Source: Micrococcales bacterium UBA7469 (lineage in GTDB: Bacteria > Actinomycetota > Actinomycetes > Actinomycetales > Microbacteriaceae). Taken from it: a stretch of DNA of 64,000 nucleotides. This document shows, in pieces, positions 18,242-28,378 of the stretch (positions are counted from its first letter, which is position 1; every line of letters starts with the position of its first letter). The position numbers and the translations under genes are program-made. The stretch is from NCBI GenBank assembly GCA_002479805.1, contig DLPB01000031.1, positions 2,779-66,778 of the forward strand, given 5' to 3'. Under the pieces are notes generated by a model, which was not told where the DNA came from, did not search any database, and was given only the letters and a program-made list of their open reading frames with translations.

Positions 18242-19738
18242 TTAGTTAGGCATCAATAGCTGATTAGCAGCTTCAAGCTCGCTACTTAGGTCTCGATCTG
18301 GACCAAAGCCAGGCACTCGTTCGCGCAAGATGGAGATCAGTTCGCCGGTAACCGGTGCTGGCTTTAGTGGTGCCCGAAGCTCAACTCCTCTAGCCGCTGC
18401 CACCAGTTCGATTGCCAATACTCTGCGCAGATTGTCCACCGACTTTCGCAACTTCCTAGCGGCATGCCAACCCATGGAGACATGGTCCTCCTGCATTGCC
18501 GAAGAAGGAATTGAGTCAACGCTGGCAGGAACTGCCAAGCGCTTGTTCTCACTAACCAATGCCGCCTGGGTGTATTGCGCAATCATCAGACCGGAGTCAA
18601 CACCTGGATCATGGGCCAAGAAAGCCGGAAGTTTGCGGTTTCTTGCAACATCCAAGAAGCGGTCGGTGCGACGCTCAGAGATCGAGCTCAGATCGGCCAC
18701 CGCAATTGCCAAGAAGTCCAAAACGTAGGCAACTGGAGCACCGTGGAAATTACCGTTTGAGGTGACCTCACCGTTTCTCAGCACCACCGGGTTGTCGATG
18801 ATAGAGGCGAGCTCACGGTGTGCAACTAGACGAGCATGTGAGATGGTGTCCCGCACCGCACCCGATACCTGAGGCGCACAGCGCAACGAATACGCATCCT
18901 GCACGACACCATCGCCGTGGCGGTGAGAGGACACAATCTCACTGCCGGCAAGAGCGTTAAACATATTTCGAGCACTCTGCGCTTGACCTGGGTGAGGTCT
19001 TAGGTCTTCGTGCAGTGCCGAGCGGAATACCTGGTCGGTTCCCATCTGACCCTCAACGCTCATCGCCGCAATCACATCGGCCTGATCGAGCAAGATGTCG
19101 AGATCGTGAATCGCAAGCAGCAACATCCCCAACATGCCGTCGGTGCCATTGATAAGAGCAAGCCCTTCTTTCTCCCGAAGTTCAACCGGAGCGATTCCAG
19201 CTTCGGCAAGTAGCTCCGCAACCGGACGCTCAACACCGTCTTTGCCGAATGCCCTACCCTCACCCATCAACACCATGGCGCAGTGTGCCAAAGGCGCTAG
19301 GTCTCCAGAGCAACCAAGCGAACCGAATTCCAAAACCCTTGGAGTGATGCCGGCATTCAAAATCGCGGCATAGGTTTGGGCCACGATCGGACGCACGCCG
19401 GTTTGACCCGAGCACATGGTCTTGAGCCGCAGCAGCATCAAAGCTCGAACCACTTCGCGCTCGACCGGGTCACCCATACCGGCAGCGTGAGAGCGAATCA
19501 AAGACTTCTGCAGCTGCACGCGATCTGCCATTGGAATGTGACGCTGCGCCAGCGCACCAAAGCCAGTTGAGATGCCATAGACCGGTTCATCGGAAACAGC
19601 TAACCGTTCGATGTGCTCTCGGGTTTGTGCCATCGCCTCAAGTGACTCGCTGCTGATCTCAATCTGGGCATTGTGCCTTGCGACCGCCACCACATCTTTG
19701 GCGCTCAGACCCGAGGTAGAAACAATTACTTTCTCCAT
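18242..19738 (-). CDS. hutH: Histidine ammonia-lyase
   Basis: This 498-residue enzyme deaminates histidine to urocanate. The MIO-forming tripeptide lies in EFGSLGCSGDLAPLAH and reads Cys-Ser-Gly (about 143-145) instead of the textbook Ala-Ser-Gly. Other conserved elements are YGISTGFGALA and QEDHVSMGWHAARKL. It is last in the hutU-hutI-hutH operon, three bases after hutI, with a GGAAGG ribosome site. The MIO variant may be shared among actinobacterial histidases; this is a recollection, not checked. Confidence 0.96.
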   Translation of the reverse strand: MEKVIVSTSGLSAKDVVAVARHNAQIEISSESLEAMAQTREHIERLAVSDEPVYGISTGFGALAQRHIPMADRVQLQKSLIRSHAAGMGDPVEREVVRALMLLRLKTMCSGQTGVRPIVAQTYAAILNAGITPRVLEFGSLGCSGDLAPLAHCAMVLMGEGRAFGKDGVERPVAELLAEAGIAPVELREKEGLALINGTDGMLGMLLLAIHDLDILLDQADVIAAMSVEGQMGTDQVFRSALHEDLRPHPGQAQSARNMFNALAGSEIVSSHRHGDGVVQDAYSLRCAPQVSGAVRDTISHARLVAHRELASIIDNPVVLRNGEVTSNGNFHGAPVAYVLDFLAIAVADLSSISERRTDRFLDVARNRKLPAFLAHDPGVDSGLMIAQYTQAALVSENKRLAVPASVDSIPSSAMQEDHVSMGWHAARKLRKSVDNLRRVLAIELVAAARGVELRAPLKPAPVTGELISILRERVPGFGPDRDLSSELEAANQLLMPN

Positions 19739-19741
19739 GAC

Positions 19742-20905
19742 TTACCTTCCGTAAACCTTCTTGCCAGCAACATAGGTCGCTGCCACCAACTGCACCCCTG
19801 GTCGATATGCCAAGAACAAATGATTCGGCGCATCCAAAATCGCAAAGTCGGCGCGCATGCCAACCCGCAGAGCACCCCGAGTTTCATCGCGCAACGCAAG
19901 TGCACCACCGCGGGTCGCAGACCAGACTGCCTGGTCGATAGTGAAGCCCATATCGCGAACCGCCACCGCAATGCAAAACGGCATCGAAGTGGTGAAGCTA
20001 GAGCCTGGGTTGCAGTCGGTAGCAAGCGCCACCGTGACACCGGCTGCAAATAAGCGCTTGGCATCGGGAAATGCACTTCTGGTTGAGAATTCCGCCCCGG
20101 GCAGCAAGGTGGCAACGGTATTGCTGTTTGCCAAAAGCTCGATATCCGAATCACTCAGGTGCGTGCAGTGATCAATCGATGCGCAATCAAGTTCCACCGC
20201 AAGCGATATCGCTCCAAGATCTGAGATCTGATTGGCATGCAACCTTGGCCTAAGTCCTTGGGCAATTCCGGCCTCTAAAACTCTTCTGGTCTGAGCCAGA
20301 TCGAATGCACCTTTGTCGCAAAAGACATCTATCCACTTGGCAAAAGGCTTGACGGCAGAAAGCATCTCGGTGGCAACCAGTTCGACATAGCGCTGCGGAT
20401 CTTGATCCTGTGGCACAACGTGAGCGCCTAAAAAAGTAGTGTCTTCGGTTAACTCGCGTGCGATCTTGAGCGAACGCAACTCGGTTTCAACATCAAGACC
20501 GTAACCGCTCTTGATCTCAAAGTGCGTGACCCCGGATTGGTAAAGCTCTGCGATTAGTTTCTTGGCGTTGGAGCGAAGTTCTTCGTCAGAGGCAGCTCTG
20601 GTTTTACTGACCGTGGTCTTGATGCCACCGGCCGAGTATGAAACCCCAGCCATGCGGGCAGCAAACTCTTGTTCGCGACTACCGGCAAACATCAGGTGAG
20701 CGTGGCTATCGACAAAACCAGGAATTACACATGCACCTGCAACGTCAACAACTAAGTCGCAACTAGGCGCAGCGGCTACATCTCCAACCCATGCCACCAA
20801 GCCGTTCTCAACCACAAAGGCGGCATTCGACAAAGTCTCCAAAACACTAACTTCGGTCGCTGGCATTACCAGCGAACCGATATTGGTGAAGAGAGTTTTG
20901 GTCAC
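19742..20905 (-). CDS. hutI: Imidazolonepropionase
   Basis: This 387-residue amidohydrolase-family enzyme opens the imidazolone ring to N-formimidoyl-glutamate. The metal-binding HxH is in PGFVDSHAHLMFAGSRE, with later VTHFEIKSGYGLD, GAHVVP, HANQ and ALATDCNPGSS typical of HutI. The start overlaps the hutU stop by a single base, so translation is coupled. It acts third in the pathway in the cytoplasm. Confidence 0.97.
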   Translation of the reverse strand: MTKTLFTNIGSLVMPATEVSVLETLSNAAFVVENGLVAWVGDVAAAPSCDLVVDVAGACVIPGFVDSHAHLMFAGSREQEFAARMAGVSYSAGGIKTTVSKTRAASDEELRSNAKKLIAELYQSGVTHFEIKSGYGLDVETELRSLKIARELTEDTTFLGAHVVPQDQDPQRYVELVATEMLSAVKPFAKWIDVFCDKGAFDLAQTRRVLEAGIAQGLRPRLHANQISDLGAISLAVELDCASIDHCTHLSDSDIELLANSNTVATLLPGAEFSTRSAFPDAKRLFAAGVTVALATDCNPGSSFTTSMPFCIAVAVRDMGFTIDQAVWSATRGGALALRDETRGALRVGMRADFAILDAPNHLFLAYRPGVQLVAATYVAGKKVYGR

Positions 20906-22566
20906 TACTCGGTGTCCAGCATTGGGACATGGACATGCTTGTGACGGGCAACATCCTTGGCTTCGGGATATCCGGCATCAACGTGACGAATCACTCCCAT
21001 GCCAGGGTCATTGGTCAATACTCGCTGCAGTTTCTGAGCTGCCAGCTCGGTGCCATCGGCAACCGAAACTTGACCGGCGTGAATCGAGCGACCCATACCA
21101 ACCCCACCACCGTGGTGGATGGAAACCCAAGAAGCACCGGATGCGATGTTCACCATCGCATTCAGAAGTGGCCAGTCTGCAATCGCATCCGAACCATCCA
21201 GCATCGCTTCGGACTCACGATAAGGAGATGCCACGCTGCCGCAGTCCAGGTGATCGCGACCGATAACAATCGGAGCCGACACCTCACCCTTTTTCACGAG
21301 GTCATTGAAGACTGCTCCGGCTTTGTCGCGCTCGCCATAACCGAGCCAGCAGATGCGAGCTGGTAGGCCTTGGAATTCAACGCGGTCTTGAGCCATCTTG
21401 ATCCAGCGGTGCAGGTGCTCGTTCTCTGGGAACAGCTCCAAGACGGCCTGGTCGGTGCGATAGATGTCTTTCTTATCTCCCGAGAGCGCTACCCACCTAA
21501 ATGGACCCTTGCCCTCGCAGAACAGTGGTCGGATGTAGGCGGGGATAAAGCCTGGGAACTTAAAGGCATCCTGGAAACCACCCTGGCGTGCCTCATCGCG
21601 AATCGAGTTGCCGTAGTCAAAGACCTCGGCACCCTTTGCCATAAAGCCAACCATTGCCTCAACATGCTTAGCCATCGAAGCCTTGGCGCGGTCAGAGAAT
21701 TCTTTCGGGTTAGAAAGTGCATACTCACGAGCATCGGCAAAATCGACACCCTCCGGGATGTAATACATCGGGTCATGAGCCGAGGTTTGGTCGGTCACGA
21801 TATCGATTGGCACATCGCGCTTTAGTAGCTCAGCAAAGATAGTTGCGGCATTCCCCACCACGCCAACCGAGAGCGCCTTGCGCTCATTCTTGTAGCGCAC
21901 CACGCGTTCGATGGCATCGTCGAGATTGTCGGCAATCTCATCGAGGTAACGAGTCTCAATGCGCTTGCGAAGTCGAGACTCATCGATATCAACAATCAGA
22001 CAGGTGCCCTCATTCATGGTCACCGCAAGCGGCTGAGCTCCTCCCATACCACCGCAACCACCGGTCAAAGTTAGGGTGCCGGCAAGTGTACCGCCAAAGC
22101 GCTTTTGAGCAACCGCGGCAAAGGTCTCGTAGGTGCCCTGCAGGATTCCCTGGGTTCCGATGTAGATCCAAGAACCGGCAGTCATCTGGCCATACATAGT
22201 TAGCCCAAGCTTTTCCAGCCTGCGGAATTCTGGCCAGGTAGCCCAGTCACCGACCAAGTTGGAGTTGGCAAGTAGCACGCGTGGTGCCCACTCGTGAGTC
22301 TGGAAGACTCCGACCGGCTTACCGGACTGCACCAACATGGTCTCGTCATTCTTGAGGTGGGTGAGGGTCTTCACCAGGGCATCGAAGCTGTCCCAGTTTC
22401 TAGCGGCCTTACCGTTGCCACCGTAAACAATTAGTTCTTCTGGGTGCTCTGCCACCGATGGGTCGAGGTTGTTGTGCAGCATACGAAGTGCTGCCTCTTG
22501 CTGCCAACCCTGTGCGGTCAAAGTAGATCCGGTTGCTGCCCTGAGAGTACGCGCCATTGCATTCAT
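20905..22566 (-). CDS. hutU: Urocanate hydratase
   Basis: This 553-residue NAD-dependent urocanase converts urocanate to imidazolonepropionate. Signatures: [19 protein letters not shown] near the N-terminus, [19 protein letters not shown] for NAD binding, and the conserved [17 protein letters not shown] region near the C-terminus. It is first in the operon. The start could be the ATG at 22566 or the ATG at 22557 three codons later. It diverges from the iclR-hutG unit over an 80-base region with an inverted repeat. Confidence 0.97.
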   Translation of the reverse strand: MNAMARTLRAATGSTLTAQGWQQEAALRMLHNNLDPSVAEHPEELIVYGGNGKAARNWDSFDALVKTLTHLKNDETMLVQSGKPVGVFQTHEWAPRVLLANSNLVGDWATWPEFRRLEKLGLTMYGQMTAGSWIYIGTQGILQGTYETFAAVAQKRFGGTLAGTLTLTGGCGGMGGAQPLAVTMNEGTCLIVDIDESRLRKRIETRYLDEIADNLDDAIERVVRYKNERKALSVGVVGNAATIFAELLKRDVPIDIVTDQTSAHDPMYYIPEGVDFADAREYALSNPKEFSDRAKASMAKHVEAMVGFMAKGAEVFDYGNSIRDEARQGGFQDAFKFPGFIPAYIRPLFCEGKGPFRWVALSGDKKDIYRTDQAVLELFPENEHLHRWIKMAQDRVEFQGLPARICWLGYGERDKAGAVFNDLVKKGEVSAPIVIGRDHLDCGSVASPYRESEAMLDGSDAIADWPLLNAMVNIASGASWVSIHHGGGVGMGRSIHAGQVSVADGTELAAQKLQRVLTNDPGMGVIRHVDAGYPEAKDVARHKHVHVPMLDTE

Positions 22567-22618
22567 ACCTAAAGTTCACAACTAACCAATCAGACAAACA
22601 ATGCACTAATCAAAGATG

Positions 22619-22636
22619 TGTCTGGTATTTCAGACA
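22619..22636. promoter_or_regulatory. Inverted repeat in the divergent hut promoter region
   Basis: TGTCTG and CAGACA flank a 6-bp spacer (GTATTT). A further CAGACA half-site occurs at 22591-22596. It lies between hutU (-) and the IclR gene (+), directly beside a CATACT box (22635-22640) placed 6 nt before the IclR GTG. It is a plausible IclR operator controlling both directions. Confidence 0.55.
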
Positions 22637-22646
22637 TACTTTTAGA

Positions 22647-23417
22647 GTGAGCAAAATCCCAGCCGCCGAACGAACCCTGAATCTGCTGCGCACCATGGCC
22701 GATATCGGTCAACCTGCTACCGCAGCCAGACTCGCTAAACGCATCGGCATCCCACGCTCCTCCTGCTACCAGCTACTTGAAGTTCTCAAAAACCAAGGCT
22801 TTGCTATCCACTTCGAAAAGGAAAAGCGCTGGGGATTGGGGCTTGCAGCTTGGGAACTAGGCAGCGCCTATCGCCGACACGAACCACTGGAAAGACTGGC
22901 GAAGCCAGTCATCACAAAATTGGTTTCAGATCTGTCGGAGAAAACTCCAGTGGTTGGACACCTTGGTGTCTTAGATGGCTCAGATGTGCTTTACCTTTTG
23001 GAACAGCGACCGGCCAGGTCGCTAAAGCTAGTTACCGATGTCGGGGTAAGACTCCCGGCTCACCTAACCGCTTCCGGTCGAGCGATGCTCGCCCACTTAG
23101 ATCAGAAGCAGCTATCGGCATCCTTCAAAGGACGCGAGCTTGCAATTAGAACCGGCACTGGACCCAAGAACCTGGCAGAGCTAAGGAAGCTTTTGGCCAT
23201 AGAGAATCATCAGGGTTTTGCCTTGGAAGTTGATGAGGTCACCATGGGATATGCCTCGGTGGGGGTGGCAATTGTCGATCACCTAGGTCACCCAATCGCC
23301 GGACTCGCCATCACACTGCAATCCAGAGAACTAGAAAAGCTACAGTTATCTCAATTAGCGCAGGTGCTAATCGCATCCGCAAACGATCTATCGAGAAAGT
23401 TTGGTCACCATGGCTGA
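22647..23417 (+). CDS. IclR-family transcriptional regulator of hut genes
   Basis: This 256-residue regulator has an N-terminal winged helix-turn-helix (about residues 5-65, ATAARLAKRIGIPRSSCYQL) and an IclR effector domain with RPARSLKLVTDVGVRLPAHL and SGRAMLAHL. I start it at the GTG at 22647; the longer open frame upstream is not IclR-like and crosses the divergent promoter. It overlaps hutG by eight bases. Position between the two hut units suggests it senses a pathway intermediate such as urocanate; that is inferred. Confidence 0.92.
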   Translation: MSKIPAAERTLNLLRTMADIGQPATAARLAKRIGIPRSSCYQLLEVLKNQGFAIHFEKEKRWGLGLAAWELGSAYRRHEPLERLAKPVITKLVSDLSEKTPVVGHLGVLDGSDVLYLLEQRPARSLKLVTDVGVRLPAHLTASGRAMLAHLDQKQLSASFKGRELAIRTGTGPKNLAELRKLLAIENHQGFALEVDEVTMGYASVGVAIVDHLGHPIAGLAITLQSRELEKLQLSQLAQVLIASANDLSRKFGHHG

Positions 23418-24279
23418 AGATGCAAAGTGGCCTAGGGCTGCATCGCTAATTTCTAGTGACCACTCGCCAATTGGGCTCATCGATGTGCCAGCATCCAAGA
23501 CTTCAATCTCGCCAACGAATGCTCACCTAACCCCCAAAGCTATTCGCGAAGCACTGCTGAGATACAGCACCTACAGCTATTCAACTGGCAATGACCTCGC
23601 GAAGATAGCCTTTGAAGACTTGGGTGAGATTACTGACCCAGATTCCAATGAAACCAATACCATCGACGCAATTCGAGCCGCCAATAAAAAACTAACCATC
23701 GCACTCGGTGGCGATAACTCAATTACCTATGCGGTAGGTCTGGGAGTATTTGGCGATCAGCTAGCAACCGCAGGACTTATCACTCTCGATGCTCACCACG
23801 ACCTAAGAGATGGCATATCCAACGGCTCGCCAGTCAGAAGACTGATCCAGGCAGGCCTAGACCCAAAGCGAATCGTGCAGATCGGCATCAATGACTTTTC
23901 CAACTCCGCAAGCTACGCCCAGCTCGCTAGCGACCTCGGCATCACTGTCATCTCGCGAGAGATGGTTGCCGAAATTGGCATCAAAGAAGCCTGCAACATC
24001 GCGCTAAGTGTGGCTGGCAGTGCGGAAGGTCCGATTCACGTTGACCTAGACGTTGATGTTTGTGACCGCAGTGTGGTGCCAGCCTGCCCGGCAGCAGCGC
24101 CTGGAGGTTTATCCGCGTTTGAGCTTCGCCAGGCAACCAGAATTCTTCTGAGCCACGAGCTAGTTCGCGGAGTAGACATCACTGAAATCGATGCTTCCAA
24201 GGACAGTGAAGATGGTCGCACTGTGAGGTTGGCTGCTCTGCTGGTGCTCGAGTCAGTTGCTGGTTTTCAAAGTCGCTAA
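23410..24279 (+). CDS. hutG: Arginase/agmatinase-family formimidoylglutamase
   Basis: This 289-residue ureohydrolase-family protein has the metal motifs DAHHDLRD and HVDLDVDVCD. The first motif reads GGDNS where arginases have GGDHS, replacing one manganese-ligand His by Asn. In the hut context it should hydrolyse N-formimidoyl-glutamate to glutamate and formamide, finishing histidine degradation. The ATG at 23410 is used; it lies within the iclR end, so the two are coupled. A proclavaminate amidino hydrolase or agmatinase would be the alternative by sequence alone. Confidence 0.85.
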   Translation: MAEDAKWPRAASLISSDHSPIGLIDVPASKTSISPTNAHLTPKAIREALLRYSTYSYSTGNDLAKIAFEDLGEITDPDSNETNTIDAIRAANKKLTIALGGDNSITYAVGLGVFGDQLATAGLITLDAHHDLRDGISNGSPVRRLIQAGLDPKRIVQIGINDFSNSASYAQLASDLGITVISREMVAEIGIKEACNIALSVAGSAEGPIHVDLDVDVCDRSVVPACPAAAPGGLSAFELRQATRILLSHELVRGVDITEIDASKDSEDGRTVRLAALLVLESVAGFQSR

Positions 24280-24283
24280 AGCG

Positions 24284-24667
24284 CTAAACGCTTGAGTCTT
24301 TAACAAACTTCAATCCGAGATCCAACAGCCTCTGATCTGAGGTGTAGAAGTCAACACCGGCCGCTGATGCTTGAGCGATCAACATCCAGTCGAACGGGTC
24401 CGTATTCGCCAAGTGGCCAAAGTCTGCCGCAGCGACTGCGGCAGCTGAGCTATAACCAAGTTCAACCAGGCCGATCTCATTGAGCATCGTGGTGATGTCT
24501 TTGAAAAGTTGCGGGCCACGGTGTTTCCGAGATAGCAGCTGCAGTTCAAAGATGCTGATGGGGGAGTAATAGGCCCAACCCGCACCCTCAAACCTTCGAA
24601 GAAACTGCCTGCCGAATTTCTTTGGCGCTGAAAGCGCCCAAATTAAAGCGTTGGTATCGAGCAGCAT
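24284..24667 (-). CDS. vapC: VapC-like PIN-domain toxin
   Basis: This 127-residue PIN ribonuclease has acidic residues at D4 (MLLDTNALIW), E41 (SIFELQLL), D90/D93 (NTDPFDWMLIAQA) and D111 (TSDQRLL), the expected Mg2+-binding set. Such toxins cut tRNA or rRNA. The ATG at 24667 is chosen because it overlaps the antitoxin TGA by one base; the longer frame would read through the antitoxin C-terminus. The gene converges with hutG, four bases away. Confidence 0.9.
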   Translation of the reverse strand: MLLDTNALIWALSAPKKFGRQFLRRFEGAGWAYYSPISIFELQLLSRKHRGPQLFKDITTMLNEIGLVELGYSSAAAVAAADFGHLANTDPFDWMLIAQASAAGVDFYTSDQRLLDLGLKFVKDSSV

Positions 24668-24912
24668 CAGTTGAACTTTTCTACCCAGTCTGGATAGTCT
24701 TCGAGCCAATTTGCACCATCGATTTCGATCGACTCCCAGCCGGCAAGCACCTTGGCGAAAGAACCTAAGGGCTTTCTGGACTGTTCGAAAGGCACAAGTT
24801 TCGCGACCGGTTTGCCATTTCGAGTCACAACCAAGTGCTCGCCAGACTCAACGCGTTCGAGCTGCTCGGAAAGCTTTGCCTTGAGTTCAAATACGCTCAC
24901 GAATTTCTCCAT
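24667..24912 (-). CDS. Phd/YefM-family antitoxin
   Basis: This antitoxin of about 81 residues has the Phd/YefM N-terminal domain (SVFELKAKLSEQLERVESGE, then LVVTRNGKPVAKLVP) and a C-terminal tail expected to bind the PIN toxin encoded next. The ATG at 24912 is preferred over the GTG one codon upstream because TACGAT stands 6 nt before it, the leaderless arrangement seen repeatedly here. Autoregulation through the adjacent inverted repeats is likely. Confidence 0.87.
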   Translation of the reverse strand: MEKFVSVFELKAKLSEQLERVESGEHLVVTRNGKPVAKLVPFEQSRKPLGSFAKVLAGWESIEIDGANWLEDYPDWVEKFN

Positions 24913-24914
24913 CA

Positions 24915-24946
24915 CTACATCGTAGAAATTATGACCAATCAGGTCA
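24915..24946. promoter_or_regulatory. Two short inverted repeats upstream of the Phd/VapC operon
   Basis: CTAC-ATC-GTAG (24915-24925) and TGACC-AATCA-GGTCA (24932-24946) lie immediately before the antitoxin ATG on the minus strand and overlap the presumed -10 TACGAT (24919-24924). They are candidate Phd-type operators. Confidence 0.4.
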
Positions 24947-25137
24947 ATCTTTTTCTCAAAACCAAGTTAGCAAGTCGTATCTGACGCAGAACAAATCTCA
25001 ACCAAGTTGTGGATAACTATCACTCTGGGGTGTCTGGGGAATACCGCCAATTAGCCCAGTAAACTATTGCTATTCCGCAGTGCTGCGAGCCAAATATCCA
25101 TCCCGAAACAGGACCTCCTGCCAACCGAAGGGGAAAA

Positions 25138-25386
25138 GTGCCAAAAATCATTGTCGAGATCATGCCAAAGCAGGATCTACTTGACCCACCAGGCAAGGCA
25201 GTAGCAAATGCCCTCAAGCGCGCAGGAAACGCCGAGATCGTAAACGTACGAATCGGAAAGCGCATCGAGCTGCACTTTGACAGAGAAGTAACCCAGGGCG
25301 ATCTAGATAACGCCAAGAAGATTGCAGACACATTCCTCTCCAACGACGTCATTGAAGACGTGGTTGCGATCACCAAAGAGGACTAA
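25138..25386 (+). CDS. purS: FGAM synthase subunit PurS
   Basis: This 82-residue small subunit of the three-part phosphoribosylformylglycinamidine synthase (PurSQL) bridges the glutaminase and synthetase subunits. It starts [22 protein letters not shown] and contains VRIGKRIEL, the typical PurS core. The GTG start follows an AAGGGGAA ribosome site. Its TAA overlaps the purQ ATG by one base. Confidence 0.96.
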   Translation: MPKIIVEIMPKQDLLDPPGKAVANALKRAGNAEIVNVRIGKRIELHFDREVTQGDLDNAKKIADTFLSNDVIEDVVAITKED

Positions 25387-26081
25387 TGAAGATCGGCGTA
25401 ATCACCTACCCCGGCACCTTGGATGACCGGGATGCGCAGCGCGCTATTCGACTTGCCGGTGGCACCCCAGTTCCACTTTGGCACGCAGATGGCGACATCA
25501 AAAAGGTGGACGCAGTGGTCCTTCCCGGAGGCTTCTCTTACGGCGACTACCTACGATGCGGAGCAATTGCCGCTCAGGCTCCCGCCACCCAAGAGGTCGT
25601 AAGACTTGCTGCCCAGGGACTTCCAGTTCTAGGTATTTGCAATGGCTTCCAGGTGCTAGTTGAGGCTCACCTGCTGCCTGGAGGTCTAATTCGCAACGAG
25701 CACCAGCACTTTGTTTGCCGTGACCAGCGCCTAAAGGTAGAGAACACCAACACCGCTTGGACCAACCTGTTTGAGCAGGACCAAGAAATCACCATTCCAC
25801 TAAAGAACGGTGAGGGCGGTTACATCGCGAGCGCCGACACCCTAAAAATGTTGGAAGCCGAAAACCGCGTGGTATTTCGCTACCTAGGCGTAAACCCAAA
25901 CGGCTCAATGAACGACATCGCGGGTCTCACCAATGAGCGCGGCAACGTAGTTGGCCTTATGCCACACCCTGAGCACGCGGTTGAACCTGGCTTTGGTCCA
26001 GACACCGATATCGCAACCCGCTCCGGCGTCGATGGTTTGAAATTCTTCCAGTCTGTATTGAAGGCCCTGGTGAATAGCTGA
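25386..26081 (+). CDS. purQ: FGAM synthase glutaminase subunit PurQ
   Basis: This 231-residue class I glutamine amidotransferase has its nucleophile Cys85 in [11 protein letters not shown], with the catalytic His/Glu in MPHPEHAV. It hydrolyses glutamine and passes ammonia to Pur[18 protein letters not shown] is diagnostic. It is coupled on both sides by one-base overlaps with purS and purL. Confidence 0.97.
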   Translation: MKIGVITYPGTLDDRDAQRAIRLAGGTPVPLWHADGDIKKVDAVVLPGGFSYGDYLRCGAIAAQAPATQEVVRLAAQGLPVLGICNGFQVLVEAHLLPGGLIRNEHQHFVCRDQRLKVENTNTAWTNLFEQDQEITIPLKNGEGGYIASADTLKMLEAENRVVFRYLGVNPNGSMNDIAGLTNERGNVVGLMPHPEHAVEPGFGPDTDIATRSGVDGLKFFQSVLKALVNS

Positions 26082-28369
26082 TGAGTAAAAGACCAACCAA
26101 CGTCGACACCGTCGCAGATGCCATCGCCCAAGACAAGCAGCAGCCTTGGAAAGAACTAGGCCTCAAAGAAGACGAATACCAAAGCATTAGAAGCATCCTC
26201 GGCAGACGTCCAACCTCCTCCGAGCTAGCGATGTATTCGGTGATGTGGTCTGAGCACTGCAGCTACAAGTCCTCCAAGATCTACCTTCGCCAGTTTGGTG
26301 AGAAGGTAACCGACGAGATGAAAAAAGACCTTATGGTCGGTATGGGCGAGAACGCCGGTGTTGTGGATATCGGTGAGGGCCTAGCAGTCACCTTCAAGGT
26401 TGAAAGCCACAACCACCCCAGTTACATCGAACCATTCCAGGGAGCTGCCACCGGTGTCGGTGGCATTGTCCGCGACATCTTGACCATGGGTGCCAGGCCA
26501 ATTGCGGTAATGGACCAACTCAGATTCGGTGCACCAAATGACCCAGACACCGCCCGCGTGGTTCACGGCGTCACCTCCGGTATCTCGTTCTATGGCAACT
26601 GCCTGGGACTTCCAAACATCGGTGGCGAAACTGTCTTTGACAAGGTCTACCAGGGCAACCCACTGGTCAACGCGCTAGGCGTTGGTGCCATGAAGCACGA
26701 AGACCTAAAGCTTGCCAAGGCATCAAACCCAGGCGATCTAGTAATCCTGTTTGGCGCTAGAACCGGTGGCGATGGCATTGGTGGCGTTAGCGTTCTAGCC
26801 TCCGAAACCTTTGACTCAACCGGTCCAACCAAGCGCCCAGCGGTGCAGGTTGGTGACCCATTTGCCGAGAAGGTACTTATTGAGTGCTGCCTCGAACTCT
26901 TCTACGCCGGTGTAGTTGCTGGTATTCAGGACCTAGGTGGAGCAGGTATCTCCTGCGCCACCTCAGAACTTGCCTCCAACGGCGGCAAGGGCATGCGGGT
27001 TCAGCTGCAAAACGTGCTACTGCGCGATGACTCACTAACCCCAGAAGAGATTCTGATGAGTGAGTCTCAAGAGCGCATGATGGCAATCGTGCCAAAGGAA
27101 GACCTTAAGGCATTCGAAGCGATCGTGAACAAGTGGGAAGTTGAGTACTCGGTCCTCGGTGAGGTAATCGACGAGGACCGCCTCTACATCAACTGGGGCG
27201 ACAAAGAAATCGTGAATGTGCCACCACGAACCGTGGCTCACGATGGACCGGTCTACCACCGCCCAGTCGAATACCCAAAGTATCAAGATGCGCTGAATGC
27301 CAATAGCTCAAGCACCCTCCTAAGGGCCACCGCTCCGGCGGAGCTGGCGAAGCAGATCTTGGCAATCGTCACCAGCCCGAACCAGGCAGATAAGTCTTGG
27401 ATCACCGCGCAGTATGACCGCTACGTGATGGGCAACACTGCACTCTCCATGCCAGATGATGCCGGCATGATTCGCGTCAGCGAAGAGACCGGTCTCGGCA
27501 TCACCCTGGCAACCGATGCGAATGGCAAATACTGCCAGCTAGATCCATATCACGGAGCACAACTAGCACTAGCCGAGGCATATCGAAACGTTGCGGTAAC
27601 TGGAGCTAAGCCAAAGGCTGTCACCAACTGCTTGAACTTCGGATCGCCTGAGAACCCAGAGGTGATGTGGCAATTCAAGCAGGCGACTGCTGGTCTTGCA
27701 GATGCCTGCATGGAACTCGGCATTCCGGTCACCGGAGGAAACGTTTCGTTCTACAACCAAACCGGTGACGTAGCCATCTACCCAACCCCAGTGGTTGGCG
27801 TCCTAGGTGTTGTCGACAACGTTGCAAGGCGCATTCCTTCTGGCTGGCAAGACGATGGCAACAACATTTATCTGCTCGGAACCACCAAAGATGAGCTAGA
27901 TGGTTCGGCCTGGGCCGAGACCATCCACCAGCACCTCGGTGGTAAGCCACCGGTTGTTGACCTAGCGGCAGAGCGCAAGCTTGCTGACCTGATGCATGGA
28001 GCAGCTATCCAGGGCATGATCGAAGCAGCTCACGATATCTCCGAGGGTGGCTTGGCAATTGCCATTGTTGAAGCAGCACTGAGATTTAACGTTGGTGCCA
28101 GAATTTGGCTTGATGAACTTGTTGAGCGCGACAATCTAGACCTAACCGCGGCACTGTTCTCTGAGTCTCAGGCCAGAGTCATCGTGAGCGTTGGTCGAGA
28201 GGATGATGTCAAGTTCCAGTCACTCTGCGAAGCCAGAGGAGTGCCGGTTCTGAGAATCGGCGTCACCGACAAGTCCTCTCAAGCAATCGATATCAAGGAC
28301 CTAGCAACCCTCAAGCTCAACGAGGTTCGTGAGGGCTGGGCAAAGACCTTGCCTGCGCTATTTGGTTGA
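26081..28369 (+). CDS. purL: FGAM synthase synthetase subunit PurL
   Basis: This small-type PurL of 762 residues catalyses the ATP-dependent amidation of FGAR. Signatures include [49 protein letters not shown] (magnesium/substrate region) and GGVSVLASE. It ends the purSQL operon. The length and absence of a fused glutaminase fit the separate PurS/PurQ subunits encoded before it. Confidence 0.97.
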   Translation: MSKRPTNVDTVADAIAQDKQQPWKELGLKEDEYQSIRSILGRRPTSSELAMYSVMWSEHCSYKSSKIYLRQFGEKVTDEMKKDLMVGMGENAGVVDIGEGLAVTFKVESHNHPSYIEPFQGAATGVGGIVRDILTMGARPIAVMDQLRFGAPNDPDTARVVHGVTSGISFYGNCLGLPNIGGETVFDKVYQGNPLVNALGVGAMKHEDLKLAKASNPGDLVILFGARTGGDGIGGVSVLASETFDSTGPTKRPAVQVGDPFAEKVLIECCLELFYAGVVAGIQDLGGAGISCATSELASNGGKGMRVQLQNVLLRDDSLTPEEILMSESQERMMAIVPKEDLKAFEAIVNKWEVEYSVLGEVIDEDRLYINWGDKEIVNVPPRTVAHDGPVYHRPVEYPKYQDALNANSSSTLLRATAPAELAKQILAIVTSPNQADKSWITAQYDRYVMGNTALSMPDDAGMIRVSEETGLGITLATDANGKYCQLDPYHGAQLALAEAYRNVAVTGAKPKAVTNCLNFGSPENPEVMWQFKQATAGLADACMELGIPVTGGNVSFYNQTGDVAIYPTPVVGVLGVVDNVARRIPSGWQDDGNNIYLLGTTKDELDGSAWAETIHQHLGGKPPVVDLAAERKLADLMHGAAIQGMIEAAHDISEGGLAIAIVEAALRFNVGARIWLDELVERDNLDLTAALFSESQARVIVSVGREDDVKFQSLCEARGVPVLRIGVTDKSSQAIDIKDLATLKLNEVREGWAKTLPALFG

Positions 28370-28378
28370 ATCCCAAAA

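Noticed and set aside
24279..24293. Small hairpin (AAGCG/CGCTT) between hutG and vapC as a bidirectional terminator
   Set aside because: Only a 5-bp stem that overlaps the vapC stop and lacks a T tract.
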